Assembly: GCA_963788185.1 (NCBI GenBank)
Contig: CAWBGE010000010.1
Location: 124,001-188,000 of the forward strand
Source: CAIWHR01 sp963788185
GTDB taxonomy: Bacteria; Pseudomonadota; Gammaproteobacteria; Burkholderiales; Casimicrobiaceae
Direction: 5' to 3'
Length of the DNA: 64,000 bases
Shown here: piece by piece, positions 1-7,829 of the stretch
How the letters are laid out: each line of letters starts with the position of its first letter
Position numbering within the stretch: position 1 is the first letter of the stretch
Translations under genes and position numbers: made by a program
The notes under the pieces: model-generated
Databases searched by the model: none
Told to the model about the DNA's origin: nothing
Seen by the model: only the letters and a program-made list of their open reading frames with translations

Positions 1-299
1 AGACTCGCGTAGGGATCCTGGAAGATGATCTGCAGTTGGCGGCGGTAGGGACGCATCGCAGATGGCGACAGCCGGGCGAGATCAGCGCCCTCGAAGAGAA
101 TCTCCCCGGCCGTGGGCTCGATCAGCTTGAGGATCGCCCGGCCGATCGTGCTCTTGCCGGAGCCCGACTCGCCGACCAGTCCGAGGACTTCGCCCTGGCG
201 GATGTCGAAGCTCACGTCGTCGACGGCACGTACCGGGCGATCGGTGGCCCCGAAATACTTCTTGAGGCCGCGGACCGCAAGCATGATGCCGTCGCCCAT
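1..299 (-). CDS. dppF: Peptide ABC transporter ATP-binding protein, DppF-like (partial)
   Basis: Second ATPase of an oligopeptide/dipeptide importer, which hydrolyses ATP on the inner face of the inner membrane. Only about 99 N-terminal residues lie in the window; the gene runs off the left edge. The Walker A motif GESGSGKST and the Q-loop region (IIFQDPYAS) are visible. The ATG at 299 shares its A with the TGA of dppD (TGATG), so the two ATPases are probably translationally coupled. Assignment as DppF/OppF rather than DppD rests on the gene order binding protein-permease-permease-ATPase-ATPase. The substrate is unknown. Confidence 0.9.
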   Translation of the reverse strand, partial: MGDGIMLAVRGLKKYFGATDRPVRAVDDVSFDIRQGEVLGLVGESGSGKSTIGRAILKLIEPTAGEILFEGADLARLSPSAMRPYRRQLQIIFQDPYAS

Positions 300-1312
300 C
301 AGAGGCTCCACCGCGGACAGCGGGCGCGCTGCCCGTCGCCCGCATCGGCGAGAGAGGGCATGGCGGCGGTGCACTCGGCCGCCGCAATGGCGCATCGCGG
401 CGCAAACGCGCATCCGGGCAACCGGTCGCGCGGGCTCGCGACCTGGCCGGGGATGGCCTGCAGGCGCCGCGGGCCGACCCGCGCGCTTGCGCCGAGCGCG
501 CGACCGGGCAGGCAGGCGAGCAGCCCGCGCGTGTAGGGGTGGCGGGGGCTCGCAAACAGCGGCACGACGTTGCCTTCCTCGACGACGCGGCCGGCGTACA
601 TGACGACGACACGATCGGCGATCTCGGCAACCACGCCCAGGTTGTGGGTGATGAACAGCACCGCCATGCCGATGTCGCGCTGCAGGCGGGCCAGCAACGA
701 CAGGATCTGCGCCTGGATCGTCACGTCGAGCGCCGTCGTCGGCTCGTCGGCGATCAGCAGCGAGGGGTTGCAGGACAGCGCCAGCGCGATCATCACGCGC
801 TGCCGCATGCCGCCGGAGAGTTGATGCGGGTATTCGTTGATGCGCTGCCGGGCGGCGGGGATTTCCACCAGTTCCAGCATGTCGAGGGCGCGCTTCATCG
901 CTTCGGCACGCGACCCGCCCAGGTGCAGCGCGACCGCCTCGGCGATCTGGTCGCCGATCGTGAACACCGGGTTGAGGCTGGTCATCGGCTCCTGGAAGAT
1001 CATCGCCAGATCGCGGCCGCGCAGCTTCCGATAGGCCCGTGCCGGCAACCGGCAGAGATCGACGACGTTGCCGTCGCGCATGCGAAACAGGATCTCTCCA
1101 CCGACGATGCGTCCGGGCGGGTCGGGAATCAGGCCCATGATCGACAGGCTGGTCACGCTCTTGCCGGATCCGGATTCGCCGACGACGGCCAGTGTTTCGC
1201 CCGGCGCCACGGAGAACGACACGTCCTGGACCGCGGGCACGACGCCTTCGTCGGTGCGGAAGTGCGTGCAGAGATCGCGGACCTGCAGCAGCGGTGCCGT
1301 CGCGGTCGTCAT
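299..1312 (-). CDS. dppD: Peptide ABC transporter ATP-binding protein, DppD-like
   Basis: A 337-residue ATPase of the peptide/nickel (PepT) importer family. It shows Walker A (GESGSGKS), the Q-loop FQEPMTSLNP, signature LSGGMRQR, Walker B LLIADEPT and the switch histidine ITHN. The C-terminal oligopeptide-transporter tail carries the usual Cys pattern (GCAFAPRC then a further Cys). The ATG at 1312 overlaps the TGA of the dppC permease gene by one base, fixing the start. It would pair with the neighbouring DppF-like ATPase to energise the two permeases. The family is certain; dipeptide specificity is inferred from gene order only. Confidence 0.95.
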   Translation of the reverse strand: MTTATAPLLQVRDLCTHFRTDEGVVPAVQDVSFSVAPGETLAVVGESGSGKSVTSLSIMGLIPDPPGRIVGGEILFRMRDGNVVDLCRLPARAYRKLRGRDLAMIFQEPMTSLNPVFTIGDQIAEAVALHLGGSRAEAMKRALDMLELVEIPAARQRINEYPHQLSGGMRQRVMIALALSCNPSLLIADEPTTALDVTIQAQILSLLARLQRDIGMAVLFITHNLGVVAEIADRVVVMYAGRVVEEGNVVPLFASPRHPYTRGLLACLPGRALGASARVGPRRLQAIPGQVASPRDRLPGCAFAPRCAIAAAECTAAMPSLADAGDGQRARCPRWSL

Positions 1313-2196
1313 CACATCGACTTCCGCAGCTTGGGATCGAGCAGGTCGCGCAGACCGTCGCCGACCATCTGCAGCGACAGCGCCGACAGGATGATCGCGA
1401 TGCCGGGGAAGATGACGATCCACATCGCCTGGTGCGCGAACTGCTGGCCGCTGGCGATCATCGTCCCCCAGGTCGGCAGTTCGGGCGGCACGCCGACGCC
1501 GAGGAAGGAGAGCCCGGCCTCGGCCAGCACCGCATAGGCGAAGATGAAGGTCGCCTGCACGAGGATCGGCGAGGCGATGTTCTGCAGGATGTGGACGAAA
1601 AGGATGCGCCACGTCGACACGCCCAGCGCGCGGGCCGCCTCGATGTACAGCAGTTCGCGCACGACGAGCGTCGATGCGCGGACGACGCGTGCCGCGCGCG
1701 GCGTGTAGACGACTGCGAGCGCCAGGATCACGTTGGCCATCGACGCCCCAAGGACGGCGACCAGCGCGATGGCCAGCAGGATGTCCGGGAACGACATCAT
1801 CGCGTCGACGACGCGCATGATCGGGCCGTCGAGCCGACGGAAGAAGCCTGCTGCAAGGCCGAGCAGCACGCCGCAGGTCACCGAGATCGCGACGACGACC
1901 AGTCCGATCCACAGCGAAAGGCGTCCGCCATAGATGACGCGCGCGAACACGTCGCGCCCGAGTTCGTCGGTGCCGAACCAGTGGCCGGGCCGCGGACTCT
2001 GCAGTCGCTCCATCACGCGCAATGCCGTGGGGTCGTACGCGGCGATCCAGGGAGCGAACAGCGCGAACACGATCACGACGACGAGGATGACGACGCCGAA
2101 CAGCACCAGCTTGCGAGCGAGCAGCTTGCGCAGCAGGATCAAAGCCGGGCTGGATGCGGCGGGCGCCGTGTCCGGCGAGTTCGCTTTGGCAACCAT
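1312..2196 (-). CDS. dppC: Peptide ABC transporter permease, DppC-like
   Basis: A 294-residue inner-membrane permease. An N-terminal membrane segment (about residues 25-50) is followed by the family's typical periplasmic stretch (WFGTDELGRDVFARVIYGG) and a five-helix binding-protein-dependent transport domain. The EAA loop that docks on the ATPase is seen as EAARALGVSTWRILFVHILQN. The start lies 4 bases past the dppB stop and the end overlaps dppD, so the genes form one transcription unit. Length and motifs match DppC/OppC; nothing is unusual. Confidence 0.95.
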   Translation of the reverse strand: MVAKANSPDTAPAASSPALILLRKLLARKLVLFGVVILVVVIVFALFAPWIAAYDPTALRVMERLQSPRPGHWFGTDELGRDVFARVIYGGRLSLWIGLVVVAISVTCGVLLGLAAGFFRRLDGPIMRVVDAMMSFPDILLAIALVAVLGASMANVILALAVVYTPRAARVVRASTLVVRELLYIEAARALGVSTWRILFVHILQNIASPILVQATFIFAYAVLAEAGLSFLGVGVPPELPTWGTMIASGQQFAHQAMWIVIFPGIAIILSALSLQMVGDGLRDLLDPKLRKSM

Positions 2197-2200
2197 CGCG

Positions 2201-3157
2201 TCAGTACTTGACTCGCGGATCGACGACGAGATACAGCAGGTCGATCGCGAGGTTGATGAGCACGTACAGCGCGGCGATCACCAGCAGCGCGCCCTGGATC
2301 ACCGGGTAGTCGCGCCGCAGCACGGCCGACACGACGAGGTTGCCCACGCCGGGCAGCCCGAACACGGTTTCGGTGACGATCGCGCCGCCGATCAGCAGCG
2401 CGAACGTGAGCCCCAGCACGGTGATGACAGGAATCAGCGCGTTGGCGAGCGCGTGGCGCAGCACTACGCGCGGACCCGACAGGCCCTTGGCGCGCGCGGT
2501 GCGGATGTAATCGTCGGCCAGCACGTCGAGCATGCTGGCGCGCGTGAAGCGCAGGATCAACGCCGAATTGACCACGCCCAGCACGATCGCGGGCAGCATC
2601 AGATGGTGCAGGCGCGTGGCCAGCGGAACGCCGGGATCGCCGTAGCCGGCGACGGGAAACCATCCCAGGCCGACGGCGAAGATCTGCATCAGGATGAGCC
2701 CCAGCCAGAAACTCGGAATGCTCGCGCCCAGCATTGCGAAGCCGGAGAACACCTGGTCGACCGCGCGTCCCCGCCAGACGGCGGCGATGATTCCGCAGGG
2801 CACGCCGATCATGGCCGCAATGGCGATCGAGAACAGCGTCAGGAAGAACGTCGGCTCGGCGCGCTCGAGGAGCGCCTGCGTGACCGGCCGCTGGAGGAAG
2901 ATCGACTGGCCGAGGTTGCCTTGCGCGAGTTCCTTCAGCCAGTAGGCGAACTGCAGTGGCAGCGGCTGGTCGAGTCCGTAGGATGCGCGCAGCCTGGCGA
3001 TGTCCGCAGCGCTCGCCTGCTCGCCCAGCATCACCGCTGCCGGATCACCGGGGGCGAGCCGCGTGATGAAGAAGACGAGCGTGGCGACGATCAGCAGCAC
3101 GACCACCATCCCCGCCAGGCGCGAGGCGAGGTAGCGTGTCATGCCGCTGCTGTGCAT
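2201..3157 (-). CDS. dppB: Peptide ABC transporter permease, DppB-like
   Basis: A 318-residue permease partnering DppC. The N-terminal helix has the family pattern RYLASRLAGMVVVLLIVATL. It is followed by the conserved FFITRLAPGDPA stretch and the EAA loop RTARAKGLSGPRVVLRHALAN near residue 215. The C-terminus DLLYLVVDPRVKY is diagnostic of DppB/OppB. An alternative start at 3142 (MTRYLAS) aligns better with many homologues; the upstream ATG is kept because a weak AGGTG precedes it. It lies 36 bases downstream of the binding-protein gene. Confidence 0.94.
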   Translation of the reverse strand: MHSSGMTRYLASRLAGMVVVLLIVATLVFFITRLAPGDPAAVMLGEQASAADIARLRASYGLDQPLPLQFAYWLKELAQGNLGQSIFLQRPVTQALLERAEPTFFLTLFSIAIAAMIGVPCGIIAAVWRGRAVDQVFSGFAMLGASIPSFWLGLILMQIFAVGLGWFPVAGYGDPGVPLATRLHHLMLPAIVLGVVNSALILRFTRASMLDVLADDYIRTARAKGLSGPRVVLRHALANALIPVITVLGLTFALLIGGAIVTETVFGLPGVGNLVVSAVLRRDYPVIQGALLVIAALYVLINLAIDLLYLVVDPRVKY

Positions 3158-3193
3158 GTCACCTGTCGCGCGGCGTATCGCGGGCGTTGACGG

Positions 3194-4783
3194 TTACTTC
3201 TGCAACCCCGTGTTCCAGAAGAACGGCCAGGGCATCGGCACATAGCCGTCGAGCTTCGCCGAGCGGGTGGTCAGGCTGTTGAAACTGCCGACGCGGATGT
3301 AGGGGACCTCGGTGTAGACGACCTCCTGCACCTTGCCCCACAGCGCGCCGCGCTTGGCCGGATCGGTTTCGACGTCGAAAGCGTCCAGTGCCGCCTTCTT
3401 CGCCGGCGAACTCCACCATCCGGGCGTACCCTCGCCGAGTTGCGGAGGCGTGAGCGTTGGCTCGGGCAGCACCGGCGAATGCGTGACGTAGATGTCCCAC
3501 AGCGCGGAATCGTTGCGGCGCTGGACCAGCGTGGCCCAGTCAACCACCTGCATGTCGACCTTGAAGCCCGCGGCCTTGAGGTTTTCGGCCATCACCAGCG
3601 CCATGCGGTAGTGGAACTCGTATTGCTGGCTGGTCAGGATCTTGATCGGCGTCCCGTCGTACTTGCCGGCGGCGACGAGCGTCGCGGCTTTCTTCGCATC
3701 ACCCTTGCCGTAGTGCTCGGTTCCAGCCGTCGAATAGAAGGGCGTTCCCTTCGCGTAGTGGTTGCCTTCGACGGAGAAGAACTTGGGGTCGCCGAACGCC
3801 GCGGCCATCATGTCGGCCGGGGAGAGCGCCGCTTGTACGGCCTGGCGCAACGCGATGTTGGCAAGCGGACCCTGCTTGGTGTTGAGCACGAGGTACGGAA
3901 AGCCGAAGGGTGCGGTCAGCACGGGCTTCACGCTGGGCTTGCCGTCGAGCCGCGCGAACGATTCGACGGGCAGCAGATCGGCGAAATGGTACTGGCCGGA
4001 CAGCGAGCCCTCGACGCGCGTGCTGGCGTTGGGAACGGGAACGAAACGCAGCTCATCGAGCAGGGCTTCGCGCTTGCCGGCATAACCGCTGGCAGGTTCG
4101 GTGCGGGCACGGTAGCCGTCGAAACGCACCAGCTGCACGTACTGGTCGGGTTTGCGCTCCCTGAAGGCATAGGGGCCGGTGCCGACGTACTGGACCAGCG
4201 GCGTGGCGATCGAGTCCTTGGCCATGATCGCCGCGAACCCGGAGGGGAGCGCCAGGTGCGAGAGCAATGGCGCGTAGGGCCGGTTGAGCGTGATCACCAC
4301 CGTGGACGGCCCTTTGGCTTCGAGCGACTTCACCTCCTTGGCGATCGCCTTGCCGCGCGGCGCCATTTCCATCCAGCGCTTGAGCGACGCGACCACGTCG
4401 TCGGAAGTGAGGTCCTTGCCGTTGTGGAACTTGACGCCCTTGCGCAGCGGTATCGTGTAGACGAGGCCGTTAGCGGACACCTGCGGCAGCGCCTCCGCGA
4501 GCATCGGTGCGACGTTCCAGTTGCCATCGAAGGTGTACAGGGGCTCGTAGACGTGCTGCATGATCGTGCCGACGAGGTCGGCGGTGGAGGCCATCGGGTC
4601 GAGTGTCTGCGGTTCCGCGACCATGGCGAGGTTGGCGGCGCCGCCCTTGGGCGGTGCGGCGACCGCCGGCGCACTGCCGAGCGCCGCCGCCAGCGCGATG
4701 ACCAGTGCGCTGGCGGCGACGCCGGCGCGAAGCAACGAAGGGTGCGAGCGGGACTGCAGGCTGCGTGGGGCTGCGTCAAGCAT
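3194..4783 (-). CDS. Peptide ABC transporter substrate-binding protein (SBP family 5)
   Basis: A 529-residue periplasmic solute-binding protein and first gene of the importer operon. A Sec signal peptide covers about residues 18-42, with the hydrophobic core AALGSAPAVA and a likely cut after AVA. Family 5 hallmarks follow: EPQTLDPMAS, VYEPLYTFD, LRKGVKFHNGKDLTSDDV and GTGPYAF. It delivers peptides, or another family 5 ligand such as nickel chelates or glutathione, to the DppBC permeases. The ligand cannot be read from sequence, so no gene symbol is given. A sigma70-like promoter lies about 100 bases upstream. Confidence 0.93.
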   Translation of the reverse strand: MLDAAPRSLQSRSHPSLLRAGVAASALVIALAAALGSAPAVAAPPKGGAANLAMVAEPQTLDPMASTADLVGTIMQHVYEPLYTFDGNWNVAPMLAEALPQVSANGLVYTIPLRKGVKFHNGKDLTSDDVVASLKRWMEMAPRGKAIAKEVKSLEAKGPSTVVITLNRPYAPLLSHLALPSGFAAIMAKDSIATPLVQYVGTGPYAFRERKPDQYVQLVRFDGYRARTEPASGYAGKREALLDELRFVPVPNASTRVEGSLSGQYHFADLLPVESFARLDGKPSVKPVLTAPFGFPYLVLNTKQGPLANIALRQAVQAALSPADMMAAAFGDPKFFSVEGNHYAKGTPFYSTAGTEHYGKGDAKKAATLVAAGKYDGTPIKILTSQQYEFHYRMALVMAENLKAAGFKVDMQVVDWATLVQRRNDSALWDIYVTHSPVLPEPTLTPPQLGEGTPGWWSSPAKKAALDAFDVETDPAKRGALWGKVQEVVYTEVPYIRVGSFNSLTTRSAKLDGYVPMPWPFFWNTGLQK

Positions 4784-5100
4784 GAATCCTCCCGGAAGGT
4801 GACGGCGGAACGCGATGCTTGGCCAAGACCGCGACCTTTGCCCGCGTGACCGAGAACTGAAACAAAATTACACTGTGCGGTAAAGTCTATGCCTTTCGCC
4901 GGGGGTGTCAAGAGGCCGCCGGAGCGTTGCCGAGGCGCGCTTCTTGCACTGGTAAGATGAACGTCCGGCAGGAGCGCCCGCCGGTCCGCGCTGGTCAAGC
5001 AGCCGCTGTCGCGGTAGGCTGTAACTTTATTTCCTGCAGCCGACCGGCGGAGCCGGGCGGCCATTCGGCGCGGCGACGCGCCAGCGAAACGGAGGTTGAC
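4784..5100. other. Divergent intergenic region between peptide importer and ridA
   Basis: This 317-base spacer separates two divergent genes. It holds one plausible minus-strand promoter (4884-4911) and, just before the ridA ATG, the Shine-Dalgarno sequence GGAGG. No gene, repeat or clear operator was seen in the rest. Confidence 0.6.
4884..4911 (-). promoter_or_regulatory. Candidate sigma70 promoter of the peptide importer
   Basis: On the minus strand a perfect -35 TTGACA (4906-4911) is followed after 16 bases by TAGACT (4884-4889, 4/6 match to TATAAT). The predicted transcript would have a leader of about 95 bases before the binding-protein ATG at 4783. This rests on consensus matching only. 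Confidence 0.5.
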
Positions 5101-5484
5101 ATGACTGCAAGATTCCTTGGGGGTGCGCGCACCGGAGCGGGCGGGCAACCGCTGCCCTTCTCACCGGCCGTTGCGGCCGGCCCCTTCGTCTTTGTCTCCG
5201 GGCAGGTCGCGATGGGTGACAACGGCGAGATCGTGCCCGGCGGCATCGAGGCCCAGACGCGCCAGACGCTGATCAACGTGCAGAAGGCGCTGGCGCTCGC
5301 CGGATGCACGCTGAACGACGTGGTCAAGGCCACCGTGTGGCTCGACGATACGCGCGACTTCTGGTCGTTCAATCGCGTCTACGCCGAGCATTTCCCCGAC
5401 AACAAACCCGCGCGCTCGACCACGCAGGCCAGGCTGATGGTCGATGCGAAGATCGAGATCGAGGTGATCGCGTACAAGCCGTAG
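5101..5484 (+). CDS. ridA: RidA family enamine/imine deaminase
   Basis: A 127-residue protein of the RidA/YjgF family, cytosolic trimers that hydrolyse reactive enamines and imines released by PLP enzymes. The family core is visible: FVFVSGQVAM, the helix QTRQTLINVQKALALAG, KATVWL, and the C-terminal PARST...IEIEVIA. Arg105 within PARST corresponds to the catalytic arginine that defines the active RidA subgroup. GGAGG lies 6 bases before the ATG at 5101, so longer upstream starts in the same frame were not used. It stands alone, convergent with the antiporter gene. It could also belong to a RidA-like subgroup with a dedicated pathway. Confidence 0.93.
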   Translation: MTARFLGGARTGAGGQPLPFSPAVAAGPFVFVSGQVAMGDNGEIVPGGIEAQTRQTLINVQKALALAGCTLNDVVKATVWLDDTRDFWSFNRVYAEHFPDNKPARSTTQARLMVDAKIEIEVIAYKP

Positions 5485-5504
5485 CGGGAGGCGACCCGCG
5501 GGGG

Positions 5505-5521
5505 GGCGTCGGAGCGACGCC
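5505..5521. terminator. Small hairpin between convergent ridA and chaA
   Basis: A perfect 7-bp inverted repeat (GGCGTCG / CGACGCC) with a 3-base loop lies between the two convergent stop codons. It could act on both strands, but it lacks a U tract, so intrinsic termination is uncertain. Confidence 0.35.
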
Positions 5522-5523
5522 GT

Positions 5524-6585
5524 TCAGGGCACCAGCGCGAGGAACAGGAACGCGGCGAAGATCACCAGGTGGACCGCGCCCTGCATCATGTTCGTCCGGC
5601 CGCTGGCCAGGGTGATGCTGCCGACGACGAACGTGAGCGCCAGCAGCACGATGTCCTTGGCCTCGAGTCCCAGGACCAACGGCAGGTTCAGCCAGATCGC
5701 CACCGTCACCACCGCCGGAATCGTCAGTCCGATGCTCGCCAGCGCGGATCCGAGTGCCAGATTCATGCTCGTTTGCAGGCGGTTGGCTAGCGCCGCGCGT
5801 ATCGCGGCCGAGGTTTCCGGCAACAGCACGAGCAGCGCGATCGCGATCCCGATCGTCGCCGGCGGCGCACCCACGGCGGCCAGCGCCCCCTCGATGCCGG
5901 GCGACAGCCGCTTGGCGAGCCCGACGACGGCGACGAGCGACACGAGCAGCAGGCCGAAGCTCGCCCATGCGGCGCCGGCAGTCGGCGGCGCCGCATGCGC
6001 GTCGGCGCCACCGTCGGCGGGCAGGAAGTAGTCGCGATGCCGCACCGTCTGCACGAAGACGAACACCGACCACACGACCAGTGACGCGATCCCGGCGAAC
6101 GCGAGTTGCGGCACCGTGTAGGTCGGCCCCGGGGAGCTCGTGGTGAAAACCGGCAGCACCAGCGTCAGTGTCGACAGCGCCACCAGCGCCGCAAGCGCGG
6201 AATTGGCGCCTTCGATGCGGAAGGTCTGCTCGCGATGGCGCAAACCGCCGACGAGGAGGCACAGCCCCACCACCCCGTTGCAGATGATCATCAGCGCCGA
6301 GAAGACGGTGTCGCGCGGCAATGCGGCCTTGGCGCCGCTGCCGGCCAGCATCATCGAGACGATCAGCGCCACCTCGATGACGGTGACCGCGACGGCCAGG
6401 ACCAGCGTGCCGAACGGTTCGCCGACGCGATGCGCAACCACCTCGGCGTGATGCACGCCGGCGATGACGGCGCCGATGAGCGCCAGCGCGCAGGCGCCGG
6501 CGAGCGCGACTCCCAGCGGCAGAATCGCCGCCACGCCGAGCAGGGCGGCCGCAGCGACCGGGACCAGCGACGCCCAAAGAGGCAT
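5524..6585 (-). CDS. ChaA-like calcium/cation:proton antiporter
   Basis: A 353-residue polytopic inner-membrane protein with about 11 hydrophobic segments in two halves, as in the CaCA superfamily. The first half carries VGEPFGTLVLAVAVTVIEVALI, matching the alpha-repeat of ChaA (GEPYGTLxLxxxVTxIEV). The second half holds LLPETSAAI and LGSALASIGLTIPAV. It would exchange Ca2+ (or Na+/K+) for protons. The start at 6585 is chosen because AGGAAG precedes it; a further 41 upstream codons in frame look like basic, low-complexity non-coding sequence. Confidence 0.85.
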   Translation of the reverse strand: MPLWASLVPVAAAALLGVAAILPLGVALAGACALALIGAVIAGVHHAEVVAHRVGEPFGTLVLAVAVTVIEVALIVSMMLAGSGAKAALPRDTVFSALMIICNGVVGLCLLVGGLRHREQTFRIEGANSALAALVALSTLTLVLPVFTTSSPGPTYTVPQLAFAGIASLVVWSVFVFVQTVRHRDYFLPADGGADAHAAPPTAGAAWASFGLLLVSLVAVVGLAKRLSPGIEGALAAVGAPPATIGIAIALLVLLPETSAAIRAALANRLQTSMNLALGSALASIGLTIPAVVTVAIWLNLPLVLGLEAKDIVLLALTFVVGSITLASGRTNMMQGAVHLVIFAAFLFLALVP

Positions 6586-6718
6586 GACATCTTCCTTTCG
6601 AGCATCGCGCGAACCGCCGAAGCCGCGGCGGCCGCGACCCGCGCGTCGGCCCGTCGGCACTGCCAGGGTGCTGACGTTTACAGCCTTCCGCGCTTGCGGC
6701 GCGGTCAATACCGGCGCG

Positions 6719-7192
6719 TCAGGCGCCGAGCTTTCCTGCCGCGATCATCGCCTCGATCTCGCGCTCTGCCTGCACCCAGTCGTCGTGGTGCGATCCGCCA
6801 CTGAAGCCGCGCCGCTCGGCGATGTAATACGCCGCCACTTCGACGAGCCGGTGGCGTTCCGCTGGCGAAAGGACCGCCGGCGCCGCGTGGATGCGGGCAG
6901 GCGACTTGCGCCTGGGTTCCGCAGTCGCCGCAGCGACCGGCTTCGCTTCGGCGGCGGCGATGGCCGCATGGGTGCCTGCCGGGTCGCTCGCGCGCGTCTT
7001 CGCCGGTGTCTTCGGTGCCGCGGGGACGGGCTTCCTGGCGACCTTCGGCGCTTCAGCCGCGGGTTCGACGATGGCCGCCTTCTTCGTGCGAACGACCGCT
7101 GCGCCGCGGGCCGTTGTCTTGCTGCTGGCGGCCAGGGGTTCGGCCGCTGTGGTCTTGCGGGAGGTCGTCTTGCGCGGAGGGGTCGGGGGCAT
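6719..7192 (-). CDS. DUF2934 protein with basic Ala/Pro/Lys-rich tail
   Basis: A 157-residue protein of unknown function. The last 45 residues form a DUF2934 domain (HRLVEVAAYYIAERRGF, then DDWVQAEREIE), a short helical module common in proteobacteria. The first 105 residues are low in complexity and rich in Lys/Arg, Ala, Pro and Thr (KTTSRKTTAAEP, RKPVPAAPKTPAKTR), resembling histone H1-like tails. This suggests, without proof, nucleic-acid binding. GAGGAT lies 8 bases before the ATG. It is divergent from the small secreted protein gene at 7341. Confidence 0.75.
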   Translation of the reverse strand: MPPTPPRKTTSRKTTAAEPLAASSKTTARGAAVVRTKKAAIVEPAAEAPKVARKPVPAAPKTPAKTRASDPAGTHAAIAAAEAKPVAAATAEPRRKSPARIHAAPAVLSPAERHRLVEVAAYYIAERRGFSGGSHHDDWVQAEREIEAMIAAGKLGA

Positions 7193-7340
7193 GGCGGGGG
7201 ATCCTCGTGGATGCCAGAAAGGGCGAGTATCGATTCCTGTATTCTACCCTCACGGCGCGACCGAAAATGGGCGCGCCACTCTGCTGGAAAGTGCGCGCCC
7301 GAGGTCAAGGCGCTGGCTTCAACCCGATTGCCGAGGAACC

Positions 7341-7820
7341 ATGATGAGAAAATTGCCCGTCCTCCTGTTGCTGGCCATGGTCGTGGCCGTTTCGCAGTTC
7401 GCGCTGGCGCAGGACAAGCCTTTCGACGGCACCGACCTGCAGGCGTTGCGAACGGCAGTCAAGACCGACAAGAAGGCGCTGGTCGCTTCGACGGTCAAGC
7501 TCACGGACGCCGAAGCGAAGAAATTCTGGCCGCTCTACGGCGCGTATCAGTTGAAACTCGACACCCTCAACCGGCGCAAGGCGCGCGCCTTCGAGGACCT
7601 GGTCTCGCGCGACAAGCCCATTACCGACGCGCAGGCAAAGGGTCTGCTTGTGGAGTCCCTCGCCATAGCCGACGAGGAAGTGAAGGCTCTGCGGGCCTAC
7701 CAGAACCGCCTCAACCGGGCGCTGCCGCCGCGGAAGGTCGCACGCTACCTGCAACTCGAAAACAAGATTCGAACGGTGCAGGACTACGACATCGCAGGCG
7801 CGCTGCCCTTGGTCAACTGA
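7341..7820 (+). CDS. Small secreted helical protein of unknown function
   Basis: A 159-residue protein not assigned to a named family. A signal peptide is clear: two Met, Arg-Lys, a hydrophobic core LPVLLLLAMVVAV and a cleavage site after ALA (about residue 23). The mature part is charged and mostly helical (KLTDAEAKKFWPLYGAYQ, KARAFEDL, RKVARYLQLENKIRTVQ). This overall pattern resembles periplasmic Spy/CpxP-like stress proteins, but no LTxxQ motif is present. GAGGAA lies just upstream of the start. It ends 9 bases before the convergent GH88 gene. Confidence 0.75.
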   Translation: MMRKLPVLLLLAMVVAVSQFALAQDKPFDGTDLQALRTAVKTDKKALVASTVKLTDAEAKKFWPLYGAYQLKLDTLNRRKARAFEDLVSRDKPITDAQAKGLLVESLAIADEEVKALRAYQNRLNRALPPRKVARYLQLENKIRTVQDYDIAGALPLVN

Positions 7821-7829
7821 ATTGCGGCT

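Noticed and set aside
1313..1912. In-frame extension of the DppD-like ATPase upstream of 1312
   Set aside because: It overlaps the dppC permease gene antisense-free but in another frame, has no homology, and the TGATG junction at 1312 explains the true start.
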